A DNA stretch of 64,000 nt. Origin: Brachycybe producta (taxonomy: Eukaryota; Arthropoda; Diplopoda; Playtdesmida; Andrognathidae). Below the pieces are notes generated by a model. That model saw nothing but the letters and a program-made list of their open reading frames with translations. It made no database searches and was not told where the DNA came from. Shown in pieces: positions 9,853 to 20,125 of the stretch. The translations under genes and the position numbers were made by a program. The stretch covers positions 2,488,501 through 2,552,500 of the forward strand of contig JAUPFP010000026.1 of NCBI GenBank assembly GCA_036925085.1. The letters run 5' to 3'. Position 1 is the first letter of the stretch, and each line of letters opens with the position of its first letter.

Positions 9853-10645
9853 TACGGAGCCCTGTTGAGGACATGGAATATTTTTTTTTATCTCGTCCGG
9901 ACGAGATACTATAAGTCGCCTGGACGAGATACCATAAGTCGTCCAGACGAGATAGTCAATTCAGGATGAAAGGATGAACATTGTAAGGTAACTCTAAACC
10001 CCGAAACAGAATGCATATAGAATTGGAGAGTAGATGGTGTTACATTAAATTAAGGTTGTGGAAGGGGGTCTGGGGGGCGCAGCCCCCCTCCCCTCCAGAA
10101 TGTAAAAAAAATCACGTGATTTTAATTTTAAAAATGGTTATGTTGTTTCGCACCCATGTTAGTACCAATGTTCAGCCAAATTCTATATGCATTTTGTTTC
10201 TGGTTTTAGAGTTACCCCTACAACTAATCATCCTTTCATTCTGACCCCGACTTACTATTTCGTCTGGATTACTTAGTATCTCGTCTGGACGACTTAGTAT
10301 CTCGTCTGGACGACTTAGTATCTCGTCTGGACGACTTAGTATCTCGTCTGGACGACTTAGTATCTCGTCTGGACGACTTAGTAACACAGGCACACTCCTG
10401 TGCCCAGCAGTAAAATTTTGTTGGCCCCGCCCTTTTCTGAACGTCATCGATTTCTAATTGGTTTGTTACTTGGTCTGATTTCACATGCTCCGCCCTTTTC
10501 AATTTTTAATTGGTTGATATTTGGTCTGACGCTCATAAAAGAACGGGGCCAACAGAGTTTTACTGCTGGGCACACTTGCCTGTGTTACAAAGTCGTCCAG
10601 ACGAGTCATAAAAAATATATTTCATGTCCTCAACAAGGCTCCGTA
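9853..10645. mobile_element. Family C palindrome with tandem-repeat arms
   Basis: TACGGAGCCCTGTTGAGGAC at the left is inverted at the right (GTCCTCAACAAGGCTCCGTA). AATATC flanks both sides (9847-9852, and after 10645 once element A copy 2 is removed), suggesting a 6-base duplication. The inner arms are arrays of CGACTTAGTATCTCGTCTGG, 2-3 degenerate units on the left and about six near-identical units at 10261-10385. A separate inverted pair (GGTAACTCTAAACC near 9989, GGTTTTAGAGTTACC near 10202) brackets a G-run hairpin. Element B copy 1 occupies the right part. Confidence 0.7.
10386..10583. mobile_element. Foldback element B, copy 1
   Basis: Type copy of B. It runs ACAGGCACACTCCTGTGCCC to GCTGGGCACACTTGCCTGT. 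It shares with A the termini, CCGCCCTTTT, CCAATTAGAA-type and CATAAAAG blocks, but the outer 25 bases differ (GTGCCCAGCA). The flanks are inverted, not direct (TTAGTAAC / GTTACAAA), so no target duplication is seen and the copy sits at the centre of a C palindrome. Confidence 0.8.
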
Positions 10646-10649
10646 AATA

Positions 10650-10846
10650 ACAGGCAAATAGAAATCGGGATGAACGGAAGTTGGCTTTTTATGACGAACG
10701 CAACTTCTAATTGGTTGTTTATGTAGTCTGACGTCACATGCTCCGCTCGTTTCAACGTCGAACCACACAACAAACCAATTAGAAGTTGCCTTTCGTCATA
10801 AAAAGGGCGGAGCCAACTTTTATTCATCCCGTTTTTAATTGCCTGT
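10650..10846. mobile_element. Foldback element A, copy 2
   Basis: ACAGGCAAATAGAAATCGGG to TTTTTAATTGCCTGT, with perfect 9-base duplications CCGTAAATA (10641-10649, 10847-10855). It inserted across the right end of element C, so it is younger than C. Confidence 0.92.
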
Positions 10847-10855
10847 CCGTAAATA

Positions 10856-11193
10856 TCCGATTTTTTTTCACATTTTATTCAAATTAATTATAATTATTTA
10901 TTACTTACTACATTATATTGAGGGGTGGTGGGGGTGATCAGGTGGATCCCTCCTGTGGGAGCGAAGTTCATTTTTTTTTCAAAAAACTCAATTTTCATTT
11001 CTGTGAAGACGTTGTGTTGTTGTGGTATTTATGAGAGAGTGAGAGCGATTTAGTTCATTTCTATTGTTTGTTTATGACAAGAAACAAAACTTTGACGTTC
11101 GTTTTACTTAACAGCACAGAACCTGTCTTTTCGTAATGTCAAAAAAAAAAAAGCGGAGCTAAAGTAACTACGTCAAACATCATTGATTAAGAC
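10856..11193. other. Unclassified sequence
   Basis: No gene recognised. It contains GAGGGGTGGTGGGGGTGATC near 10920 and is otherwise AT-rich. Confidence 0.4.
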
Positions 11194-11395
11194 ACAGGCA
11201 AGTGTGCTCGGCAGCACAATACAGTCGTTTGCTCTGCCCCTTTTATGAACGTCAGAATCAAATATCAACCAATTAGGAATTGAAACGGGCAAGGCATGTG
11301 ACGTCAGACCCAATAACAAACCAATTAGAAGTTGTCGTGCCTCTTAAAAGGGGGCGGAGCAAATGACTTGTATTGTGCTGAGCACACTTGCCTGT
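11194..11395. mobile_element. Foldback element B, copy 2
   Basis: ACAGGCAAGTGTGCTCGGCA to its inverse ending CACACTTGCCTGT. Flanks TTGATTAAGAC on both sides give an 11-base direct repeat. The copy contains GTGACGTCAGACCC and two CCAATTAG blocks. Confidence 0.9.
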
Positions 11396-11407
11396 TTGAT
11401 TAAGACG

Positions 11408-11779
11408 ATATATGTCGCACCTCGGCCTAGAAGTGACGGTCAGGCATCTGTAGACAGCTTTAGAACATTTTTTTGTTTCCGCCCTTTTATGAGCGTCAGA
11501 CCAAATATCAACCAATTAGAAATAAAAAAGCTCGGGGCATGTGACATCAGACCCAGTAACAGATTAATTAGAAATTGATGACGCTCATAAAAGGGCGGAG
11601 CCAAAGAAATTCTGAAGCTGACTACAGATGCCTGTTCGAGAAGAGCGGCACAACTAAAAAAAACACTTTTTTGTGGGTGGGGGGAGGGGAAATGAGTTTT
11701 AAACCCATTTCCCCCTCCCCCCCCCCCGCAATAAAGCGGTTTTTGAGTCGTGCCACGCTTCCAGCCGAGGTGCGATGTA
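11408..11779. repeat. Short palindromic element P split by element B
   Basis: TGTCGCACCTCGGC at the left is inverted at 11764-11778 (GCCGAGGTGCGATG). With B copy 3 removed, the left arm continues GCGGCACAACTAAAAAAAAC, pairing with GGTTTTTGAGTCGTGCC on the right. Runs of G and C (about 11677 and 11710) form the loop. Confidence 0.6.
11440..11635. mobile_element. Foldback element B, copy 3
   Basis: TCAGGCATCTGTAGACAGCT to the inverse AGCTGACTACAGATGCCTGT. The ends differ from B copies 1 and 2 (ATCTGTAG instead of TGTGCCCAG) while the middle is shared, so it is a subfamily. Inserted into palindrome P, with imperfect flank repeats (GAAGTGACGG / GAGAAGAGCGG). Confidence 0.8.
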
Positions 11780-11785
11780 TAAAAC

Positions 11786-12171
11786 TAAAGATGGACCATT
11801 CGTATCCGCGAATTCCGGCGAATCTTGAAAAATATTCGCGATTCGAATCTTCGCGCGTTTTTCATTTTTCTAATCTTTCGAATCCTTACCTAAAAAAAAC
11901 TGTTAAAAACTTTGATGAAATTAGTTTTAACTCCATTGACGTCCAGTAGAAACGTTCACTAACAAAAAAAAAACCGGTGACTGTTATCCGGATCACCACT
12001 AACACCCTTGTGACGACACTGAATGCCACACTTGTTTTTTTTATTTTTAATAATTTAATATTTAATATTATTTCATTTATTTGTATCTTCTTAATGAATA
12101 ATGTAGGATTTTTATGAGCGATTAGAGAACCGATTCGGATTCGAGAAAATGTAGTATTCGTCCCACCTCTA
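11786..12171. mobile_element. hAT MITE family I, copy 3
   Basis: It runs TAAAGATGGACCATTCG to GATTC...CCCACCTCTA with identical 8-base duplications TATAAAAC (11778-11785, 12172-12179). 386 bases. Confidence 0.92.
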
Positions 12172-13224
12172 TATAAAACACGTTGTGTTTGACGCATCGT
12201 GGCGTCATAATAGTACACCCTATCCGCATAATCCGCATCCGCATTTAGTGTGCTCGTCATCTTCATCATCATCATCATCATCATCATTTGATTGGTTTTC
12301 GTTATTGTAATGTCAGACTTTAATCATTTCGAGCGGGCGGGCGTTGGTTATTGTTCTTTGGGAGGAGGGAAGTGGGAGTTGGGTGGTAAGGAGGAGGAGG
12401 AGGCGGGAGAAGTATTCCAGAGTATAATATGAAAAACTCAATAGGATAACATTAGATAGCATTTTTCAGCATAGAAATTGAAAGAGAGAGAAAGAGAACG
12501 AAGTCATAGAGAAGAGAAAGAGACAGCTTCTTGAAGGAAAGGCCTCAGCGATTCAAGTTTCAGATTTATGATTACTGGAAGAACAGCCGTCATAAAGAAG
12601 AGGCGGGCTGTTGGACATGACAAGGCTTATCGGCAGCTGACAATGATTTAGGGGCTGTGTTGAGTACATAATGGCAGCGTTCTGGAAGTTTCGCAGGAGA
12701 TGTTTTCCAAAGTTATTTCAATAAATTATGGCCGTCAGAATACAGAAAACCAGGCGTGACCTCTTTCAAAAGTTTTTTTTTTAAAAAAAATAGAGAAAGG
12801 GAGGATTTTTGGCGTTTGAAAGTGGGGTGGGAAGGAGGGCAGTGGGTAGAGGGGGGGCCCCCACCTCCCTCCTCTACTTTACAATTTAGATGTTGGGTGA
12901 ATCTCAAAATAACTGTGATCTAAGAGAGAGATCAGGAGAAAATTTTTGTTTAAATAGACACGGCGGTTTATAATAAGGGAATGTTTTTAGTGTAATAGGG
13001 TTAAACTGAATCTGTACTATTTCAGTATAGTGTCAAAATGTTGTAATTTGTAAAAGGGCATCATAATATATATGAAGGAGTGAATGCTGCATGCATGGTG
13101 CTGCTGCTGCACTCAGCAATGCCATTTCCCTATTCAGCCCGTATCTCTGACGGTTTCATTTGGTGAAATATTTAGAAAGTAGTTAGTTTTTCACCTTAAG
13201 AAGCTGCTGCTGCCACATCACTAA
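12172..13224. other. Long repeat-poor stretch, possible conserved non-coding DNA
   Basis: Apart from a GAT/ATC microsatellite at 12261-12288, purine tracts around 12360-12410 and 12480-12530, and a G-run at 12850, this kilobase contains no family repeat. The block 12540-12715 is of balanced composition and includes AAGTTTCAGATTTATGATTA and CTTATCGGCAGCTGACAATG. It looks like single-copy sequence. No frame is convincing. A regulatory role is inference from its lack of insertions. Confidence 0.35.
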
Positions 13225-13888
13225 AGGCGCATTCACACTAGGCTGGTTTACAAGCCGCTGGTTGCTGCTGGCTATTAGCAGCAACAGCAAGCAGCGGCTG
13301 CTTTGGGTTCACACTTGTCCAGTCACTGCTGGTATTAGCAGCACAAGTCATCCAATCACCGTCGTGCAAAAACACAAACTAACAACCACCAACCCAAGCA
13401 GTGGAGTTTCAACTACCACTAGTACCACTACTAGCAACAAAAAGTTCACACTAGATGGCAGCAGCAGGAAGGGAGTCACATGGCCAGCTTTTAGCTGCTA
13501 AAGTTGGACATGTTCGACTTCACCAGCCACTGTTAAAATCACTAGCTCGCTGGAGAAAGCAGCTGCTAGTAGCAGTTCAGACTATGCTGCTAGAGTGCTA
13601 CAACCAGCCAGCAGCAACCAGCAGCTGGGAAACCAGCCTAGTGTGACTGCAGCATAACAACAACCAACCAAAGCAGTGGAGTTACACACTGGTAGCAGCA
13701 GGAAGGGAGTCAAATGGCCAGCTTTTAGCTGCTAAAGTTGGACATGTTCGACTTCACCAGCCGCTGTTAAAATCACTAGCGTGCTGGAGAAAGCAGCTGC
13801 TGGTAGCGATTCACACTATGCTGCTAGCTGGCTACAACCAGCAAGCAGCAACTAGCAGCTGACAAACCAGCCTAGTGTGAATGCGCCA
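13225..13888. mobile_element. TTA/TAA-target TIR element T, CAGCAGC-rich
   Basis: The ends are AGGCGCATTCACACTAGGCT and the inverse (AGCCTAGTGTGAATGCGCC), flanked by TAA on both sides. Three-base TWA duplications are typical of PIF/Harbinger. The interior is rich in CAGC/GCTG. A block of about 200 bases, including GGAAGGGAGTCA and TTTTAGCTGCTAAAGTTGGA, is duplicated (13440-13660 and 13670-13880). No transposase. Confidence 0.8.
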
Positions 13889-13891
13889 TAA

Positions 13892-14590
13892 ATAACTTCG
13901 AAAAATCTCAGCAAAGAGCGCTAGCATCATTTTTGTAGTTTTTTAAAATACACACAGTCGCGGCTGCAATATGTTTATGTTTCATATTTAAAGTTGTCCA
14001 ATATTAAGTTTTTAAAGTTTAATATGCGCCTTACATATATGGCTGATCGAGTGATAGAATGACAAAAAATTGCCGGTTATATTTTTAAAAACTATTTCAA
14101 AATCGCGAATTTCTAACTCTCTATTTATATATCGCCCAAATAAGAAAAAAACATCCATTAAAATGCTCGTAAAAATACGTAAAATTAATTTTCTAAAACC
14201 AGAAAAAAAAAAATCCAGCACGTGCTCTAATGTGTTGGCTTCACTGTTGTTTAATTGTGGTTTTTTAAAATTATTTTTTTTTATTTTTAAGAATATTTTA
14301 ATGGCTGTTTTTTTTTTCTTTTTTGGACGTACTCAGTGGAGTTTAACATAAGAGTTAGAAATTCGCGATTTTGAAATAGTTTTTTAAAAAATATTACCGC
14401 ACTTACCAATTTTTTGTCATTCTATCACTCGATCAGCATATACAGTATTTAAATTGCACATTTGCACTTTGAAAACTTAATATTGGATAACTTTAAATAT
14501 GAAAAATAAACATATTGCAGCCGCGACTGTGTGTATTTTAAAAATTAACATGTTTTTTTTAACATTGGGTCTATGGGCTTACGGGTTTAT
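13892..14590. mobile_element. Palindromic family J, copy 1
   Basis: One arm starts ATAACTTCGAAAAATCTCAG; the other ends near the TAACATTGGGTCTATGGG block. Arms of about 340 bases contain GATCGAGTGATAGAATGACA and its inverse, and GTCGCGGCTGCAATATG with its inverse GCAGCCGCGACTGTG. The centre carries TAAAATGCTCGTAAAAATAC. The outer left end is truncated next to element T, the right end before GAGCGCTAGC. Confidence 0.75.
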
Positions 14591-15163
14591 TTTTTCTAAT
14601 TGTAATTATTTATTTAAAATTGTGTGACATTTTTTATTAAAAAAAAACTGAAAATCCATTCATGACAAAGTCTTCAAACACATTATTGGAAGAAATTCAT
14701 TTCATAAAAGAGAAAAAAATTCGCATTTTTTTTAAAAAAATTAAGAAATATTCTTAAAAATAAAAAAATGAATAATTGAAAATGTGATTTAAATCACTTG
14801 ATTTTTATGGTGTCCCAGATGAATACAGTCCGCCTTATGTACGAAGTATTTCCACTTGGCTACATGAGCCTAGTTACCCCCTAATCTAATGACAGTTGTC
14901 ACTTTTTAAATTGAAATGTTACTCCTCCTCCCCCTTTAAATGCATTTTACCCCTTTAACCTAATGCCCCTCCCTTTCATCCCAATGATTTTCTTAAACCC
15001 AGTAGTTCAAATGCTGATAAACTCTAACCTTTTCCCAAATACCATGCCTATTTAGATGTCACCATCAAATAATGCGTGTTTCTTTAATGACCCTGTTTCT
15101 CAATGTTTATCATCTGTAGACGTGTTGGGTGGGGGGGGGGGGGGGGTTATGTACACACAAAGT
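14591..15163. other. Unclassified sequence
   Basis: AT-rich at first, then pyrimidine-rich (14900-15010), ending at a run of about 19 G (15128-15146). No gene. Confidence 0.45.
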
Positions 15164-15744
15164 TAGGGATGGGCCATTCGAATCCCGTGAATCTTGAAAA
15201 ATATTCGAGATTCAAAAACTCGAATCTTAGCGCTTTTTTGAATCCTAACCTATAAAAAAAATAGGCAATTAGAAGTCGGGACAAACACAAGTTGGCTCCG
15301 CCCTTTTTATGACGACCTGCAACTTTTAATTGGTTGGTTATGTAGTTTGCCGTCACATGCTCCGTCCTTTTCAACGTCGAACCACACAACAAACCAGTTA
15401 GAAGTTGCCGGTCGTCATAAAAAGGGCAGAGCCAACTTCTTTATGTCCCGATTTCTAATTGACAATAAAAAAACTGTTAAAATACTTCGATAAAATTAGT
15501 TTTAACTCCAATTGAAGTCCAATAGAAGCGTTCAATAAAAAAAACCCGGCGATTGTTGAAATTTCGGTTGGTACTCGGAGTGCTGCACTGTTTTTCAATT
15601 ATTAATAATTTAATATAATTAATATTATTTCATTTATTTGTATCTTTCTTAATAAATAATAGGATTCTTATATGAACGATTCGGGAGATTCGAGAACTTT
15701 TTAGGATTCGGATTCGAGAAAATTTAGGATTCGTTTCACCTCTA
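15164..15744. mobile_element. hAT MITE family I, copy 4, split by element A
   Basis: It begins TAGGGATGGGCCATTCGAATC and ends with TTTCACCTCTA. Family I sequence stops at 15260 and resumes at 15465 across A copy 3. No matching 8-base flanks were found. Confidence 0.85.
15261..15464. mobile_element. Foldback element A, copy 3
   Basis: ATAGGCAATTAGAAGTCGGG to TTCTAATTGACA, flanked by the 9-base repeat ATAAAAAAA. The empty site is known from other family I copies (CCTAACCTAAAAAAA-ACTGTT), so the insertion is clear. Confidence 0.92.
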
Positions 15745-15891
15745 TAAAAATGTTTTTGAAATTGTATTAAAATTTTATTAAATATGCCTGATAAAATGGA
15801 AGAAAATAATTTGGAAACCAAAAGCAACAATGTAACCTTCGTTAACTAGTTGTTGCATAGAATACATAGTTAGTTACTAATCACATGCATT

Positions 15892-16046
15892 CAGTGCCGG
15901 CCCTAGAGGAGGCCTATGTGAAGCCCGTGGCAGCGAACGATGAGCGGGGCCGAGAAAAAAAAATGTTTAGTAAGTAGCGCGGCAGCTCTTGATAGCGCGG
16001 AGCCCAAGGCGGTTGCCTCGCTTGCCTTGCCTAACGTCGGCCCTTG
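15892..16046. mobile_element. Small hAT MITE (CAGTGCCGGCCCTAG end)
   Basis: CAGTGCCGGCCCTAG to CGTCGGCCCTTG, flanked by perfect CATGCATT duplications (15884-15891, 16047-16054). The GC-rich 155-base body contains AGCGCGGAGCCCAAGGCGG. Confidence 0.88.
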
Positions 16047-16071
16047 CATGCATTAGTAATATAGTCTGTTA

Positions 16072-16344
16072 TGCCTTGTGCCCCACCCCCCCCGCGCCTA
16101 TTCACTATCATAATTTTAAAAATTCAAAATTTGTACTTTTTGAAGATTTCAACTGGTGAAAAATGGAACCAACTGTGTCTTTTACCTATGGTAGTGAATG
16201 GGCGGAGGCCACGTGTTTTTTTTTTTCTTCACCAGTTTAAATTTTTAAAAAGTTTAAATTTTTACAAAAAAGTTTAAATTTTTACAAAAAAGTTTAAATT
16301 TTTACAAAAAAGTTTAAATTTTCACCGCAGTGGAAACAAGGCCT
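16072..16344. mobile_element. TIR MITE family G, copy 2, with 20-base array
   Basis: The right end CACCGCAGTGGAAACAAGGCCT and the paired GATTTCAACTGGTGAAAAA / TTCACCAGTTTAAAT match copy 1. The left end is degraded. Unit AGTTTAAATTTTTACAAAAA is repeated about three and a half times at 16250-16320. Confidence 0.7.
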
Positions 16345-16714
16345 TTAATCCCATTTTGATCTCAATGGTATTTGTCGAAATTCTAAAAATATATATTTTG
16401 AATACTTATATTGATTTTAATTTTCTAGTTTTTTAATTTTTTTCTATTATTTTTATAATTTCTTTTTAGAATTATTTTTTTTACGTTATAATTGACTTAA
16501 ATTTAGCTCCCAGAAACAAACCTCTTTAAACTGCAAGGCCCCCAGGAGCCTCTCGAAAATGTGTAGTCCCTGGAGAATCTCAAAACTTAACAAGTCATTA
16601 AGCATTTTAGAACCTTTGAAGTCCTGAAGAACTTCTCAAAATAAGGTGGCTCTCGAGAGCCTTTCCTAACCCTGAAATATACATTTATGGTTACCAAAAT
16701 TTAATAACTACTTA
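16345..16714. other. Unclassified AT-rich sequence
   Basis: It includes short echoes such as CAGGAGCCTCTCGAAAA and CTCTCGAGAGCC. No gene. Confidence 0.4.
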
Positions 16715-17201
16715 AGCCGCTATTACACTAGCAACTTTTAATGCAATCAAATGTGCAATGTGACATGCAACTTCAATGTTTATAGTGTGATGTGACATGC
16801 ATGCAACTGGATAAAACTTTCCTTTTAACTAGTGTGAGACTCAGTCTCACCGAGTTGAACAGGTTCACCTTTGAGAGACTTTTCAAGTAAACTTTCTGAC
16901 AAACAACCAATCAGGCTGTTTGCCAGAAATGACGTCAGAAGTTTGAATAAATTTCCCGTTTCATGACTTCCGGTTGATGAACTTCTTGTTAGGGGCTAAT
17001 GATCATAATGGCGTCCTGTAGGCTAAATAATGTCTGCCTGTTGTCTGGACACCATTTTATTTTTCAGAGGTTTAAAAAATTGATCGCAACTAGGTTGCAT
17101 AGTGTGGTATAGAAGTTTATTACAAAGTTCTAGTTGCAAGTCACATTGCAGGTTGCATTGCAAGTTGAATTGCATTGGATGTTGCTAGTGTAATAGGGGC
17201 T
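16715..17201. mobile_element. TTA-target palindrome family Q, copy 1 (short form)
   Basis: The ends are AGCCGCTATTACACTAGCAA and the inverse of AGCCCCTATTACACTAGCAA, flanked by TTA (16712-16714, 17202-17204). TTA duplications fit PIF/Harbinger. Arms contain ATGTGACATGCAACTT and GCAAGTCACATTGCAGGTTG. The middle includes GAGACTCAGTCTCACC, a small palindrome. 487 bases, non-coding. Confidence 0.88.
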
Positions 17202-17948
17202 TTATATTTCAAATGTGTTTACATGTTTGGTGCTATATTTAAAAAAATGTTGATAATAATTGAATTGTGGCTCGCGTTGCTCACCACTAGATGAACATAC
17301 TTGGTGGGGGGGGGGTTCAGTATGTTTATTTTAGCAATTCTTTTTTGATTGCTGACTTGATTGTCTTGTATTGTAATCAATAGATGGCGATGTAAGCAAG
17401 TTTTTTATAGGGTAAATCACCGGGGGAGGGGGGGGGGGGGGTCCGGAAAAAAAATTTTTTTTTGATGAAAAGAGGGGGATCTTTGAACTACTGAAGTTAA
17501 GAACTAAGGTGCCCTGCAAAGGACATGCATCGCAAATTCACAGTTTATTATGAATTTATAATTTGCATTTACAAACCTCGAAATTTGTTATTACAAACTT
17601 CAATTCATAATTACAAAGTGAAGACTACAAATTCTTAATTGCAAATTTAAATTCATAATTAAGAATTGTACCAATTTGTAATTACTGTCAAATTTGCAAT
17701 TATGAACTATCAAATTTGTAATTACGAATGAAAGTTTGTAATAAGTTAAATGGTGGTATATACGGATTGTGAATTTCTATATATGGATTTGTTAAATTGT
17801 TTGTTGCGGCGGGGGGGGAGTGTCTGGAGGCACAGCCCCGTAGGCGTATTCGACGAGAACACCTTGGGTTGTTGCGCCCCCCCCCCGATTCCCCCGCAAG
17901 AAATACTTTAACGAATCTGTATATACGGATTGTAATTTGTATATATGG
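17202..17948. other. Low-complexity stretch with G/C runs
   Basis: 17530-17740 is built from short permutations of AATTCATAATTACAAA on both strands, so it folds on itself. Runs of G at 17302, 17418 and 17811, and of C at 17878, flank it. TATATACGGATTGTAATTTG recurs around 17757 and 17922 and is the target of the next two elements. Confidence 0.5.
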
Positions 17949-18306
17949 CAGGGTGGCAGTGATTTAAATCACATTGATTCAAATCATGATTTAAATCAAA
18001 TGATTTTTTAAGTAAATCAAATGATTTTTTTAAAAATATATTCACATTTATTTAAACATTTAAATTATACAATAAAAATAAAACAGTTCCCAGCAGTTTT
18101 CTCTGTGTTTATCAAATAAAGTCTGGTGGTAGGCCTTTCATTAATGCATTATTTTTTCGGAAGATATGCTTGAGGAAGTACCCCCAATTGAATGGTGGAA
18201 AAATTCATTAAAGAAATACGTACATATAAATAGTAAAAGTTATCTATTTAAGAGCCTCAGAGGTAAACTGTGTTAAGTCACCAAACCTAAAACCTCAGCC
18301 ACCCTG
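17949..18306. mobile_element. hAT MITE (CAGGGTGGCAGTG end)
   Basis: CAGGGTGGCAGTGATTTAAAT to CTCAGCCACCCTG, flanked by ATATATGG and ATATACGG (one mismatch). The left subterminal region repeats GATTTAAATCA. Confidence 0.8.
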
Positions 18307-18308
18307 AT

Positions 18309-19015
18309 ATACGGCCAAGGTTGGCAAAATCCTGGGAAAAACCGGTAAATGGTACTGGTAAATACCAGTTACAACTGGTGTTTACTACTAAAACCGGGAA
18401 AAACTAGTATTGTGCTCTTTTCATCTAGTACTAGCTAGTGTTAATATTATCTTATGATGCATTGTCTCACTAGTCAAATGACAACTTCTGTTAACAGGCA
18501 ATTAGAAAACGGGATGAACAGAAGTTGGTTCCGCCTTTTTTATGATGAATGGCAACTTCTAATTGGTTTGTTGTGTGGTTCGACGTTGAAAAGGGCGGAG
18601 CAGGTGACGTCAAATTACATAACGAACCAATTAGAAATTGTGTTTGTCATAAAAAGTACGGAGCCAACTTCTGTTATGTCTATCTGGATTCTGGTCACTA
18701 GTTTTTAATTTTGTGTGTTTATATACAGCATTTTTTACTTAAATCACAAAAAAATGACCTGGGGTGGAAGACCAGTAGATTCATTCATGATCACTTTGAA
18801 AAACATCGTAATGAACCGTGGAAAGTTAACTGTACGGAAAGAAAGTGACATCTGAGGGCCAGAAAATTTTCTGCTCATAAATTCAAAAAAGTAAAAAAAT
18901 TGGCTTAAAAAATTGAAATTGTCTAAAACTGAGAAAAAGCAATTATTCTCAGACGGTAAATACCGTGATAATATCCGGTAAATACCACTCCTGGAAAAAA
19001 AAACTTTGCCAACCC
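18309..19015. mobile_element. hAT-like element (CAAGGTTGGCAAA end), split by element A
   Basis: Left end CAAGGTTGGCAAAATCCTGG and right end inverse of CAGGGTTGGCAAAGTTTTT. Both subterminal regions repeat GGTAAATACC/CCGGTAAATA. The interior (18755-18880) has a fragment TTGTTACAT-free of stops that reads FIHDHFEKHRNEPWKVNC, resembling the start of a BED-finger hAT transposase; this is tentative. A copy 4 interrupts it. Confidence 0.65.
18494..18690. mobile_element. Foldback element A, copy 4
   Basis: ACAGGCAATTAGAAAACGGG is intact. The right 30 bases are diverged (GTCTATCTGGATTCTGG in place of GTCCCGATTTCTAATTGCC), so no duplication can be shown. It inserted into the hAT-like element around it. 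Confidence 0.8.
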
Positions 19016-19082
19016 TGATATATACGGGTTATAATCTGTATATACGAATAGTTAAATTAAAAATGAAACGTATGTTCTTTAC

Positions 19083-19288
19083 ACAGGCAGTTAGAAATCG
19101 GGGAGAACTTCAGTTGGCTCTGCCCTTGTTATGACGACTGGCAACTTCTAATTGGTTTGTTGTGTGGTTCGACGTTGAAAAGGGCGGAGCATGTGACGTC
19201 AGACTACATAACCAACCAATTAGAAGTTGCGTTCGTCATAAAATGGGTTTGAGTCAACTGAAGTTCTCCCCGATTTCTAACTGCCTGT
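19083..19288. mobile_element. Foldback element A, copy 5
   Basis: ACAGGCAGTTAGAAATCGGGG to CCCCGATTTCTAACTGCCTGT. The flanks do not match. The right flank CATGTCCTACACAAACAAGG recalls the end of family C. Confidence 0.85.
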
Positions 19289-19338
19289 GCACATGTCCTA
19301 CACAAACAAGGCTCCGTAATGAACTGCTAATTTGTTTC

Positions 19339-19600
19339 AGGGTTGTTAAAAATAATGATTTAAACACAATGGAATAAAATTCAGATTTATTTTTCATGTT
19401 TTATACAGAACTTATTTATCTTTTTTATTGAGTACTTTCAAAACATTAACTAGTTTTGTCGTTTTTACTGCCCCGAACTTGTTTCTTACTTTACTTTGAG
19501 TGAACCCACCAAAGGTAGATGTTGTTTCAGTATGCAATTGAGACCACAGGTGTAGCAAGGGGGGGCACATGTCTCTGGGCGCTGCGCCCTGGGGGTACAA
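19339..19600 (-). pseudogene. hAT transposase C-terminal remnant with its terminal repeat
   Basis: On the minus strand the frame ending at 19412 reads STFGGFTQSKVRNKFGAV then TTKLVNVLKVLNKK. This resembles the hAT dimerisation region, where a short serine-rich turn is followed by KxRNKL...LxxVLxV. The stop lies about 70 bases before CAGGGTTGTTAAAAATAATG (19339), a hAT-type end, which is where a hAT 3' end would be. The rest of the gene is missing, and the GGGCGCTGCGCCCTGGGGG hairpin follows at 19577. The match is from memory of the family, so moderate confidence. Confidence 0.4.
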
Positions 19601-19938
19601 AAATCACAAAATGGACATCAAAACAAGTTAAAAATTGACCCACAAAATTAGCACATAGGAACACTTTTCAGTTTAATAATATACAGTTTTTATAAATGAT
19701 AGGGATTAAGTTTTGATTTAAAAAATTATGAAATGGTCAAGAGGTTGGGGGGGGGCATTTCTATTATTTTTACCTGGGTGGGTCCCGGATCGGTGGGCCT
19801 GATTTTAGTTATGGTTAACAAATGAAATATTATCGGTTGGGGATGATAAGACATTGATTTCATTTGTTTGAAATAATGCGACGATCACACTGGCTATTTT
19901 TATGGCAAGATATTCGGTGCAAAAAATGTGTCAAGTAT
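19601..19938. other. Unclassified sequence with G-run
   Basis: Nothing recognised. GGTTGGGGGGGGGCATTT at 19743 and the left 9-base duplication of B copy 5 at its end. Confidence 0.4.
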
Positions 19939-20125
19939 ACAGGCAGTTGTGTCTCCTTTTCGTTTGCCCCGCCCTTTTATGAGCGTTAGACCAAACATCA
20001 ACCAATTAGAAATTGAATAGGGTGGAGCATGTGATATCAGACCCAGTAACTAACCAATTAGGAATTGGTTACGCTCATAAAAGGGCCTGGCAAACGAAAA
20101 GTTAGTGCTGGGCAGAACTGCCTGT
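19939..20125. mobile_element. Foldback element B, copy 4
   Basis: ACAGGCAGTTGTGTCTCCTT to GTGCTGGGCAGAACTGCCTGT, with perfect 9-base duplications GTCAAGTAT (19930-19938, 20126-20134). Confidence 0.93.

Noticed and set aside
10172-10502. Frames with repeated SRPDEIL and SRRDTK
   Set aside because: Translations of the tandem arms of element C, present in more than one frame.
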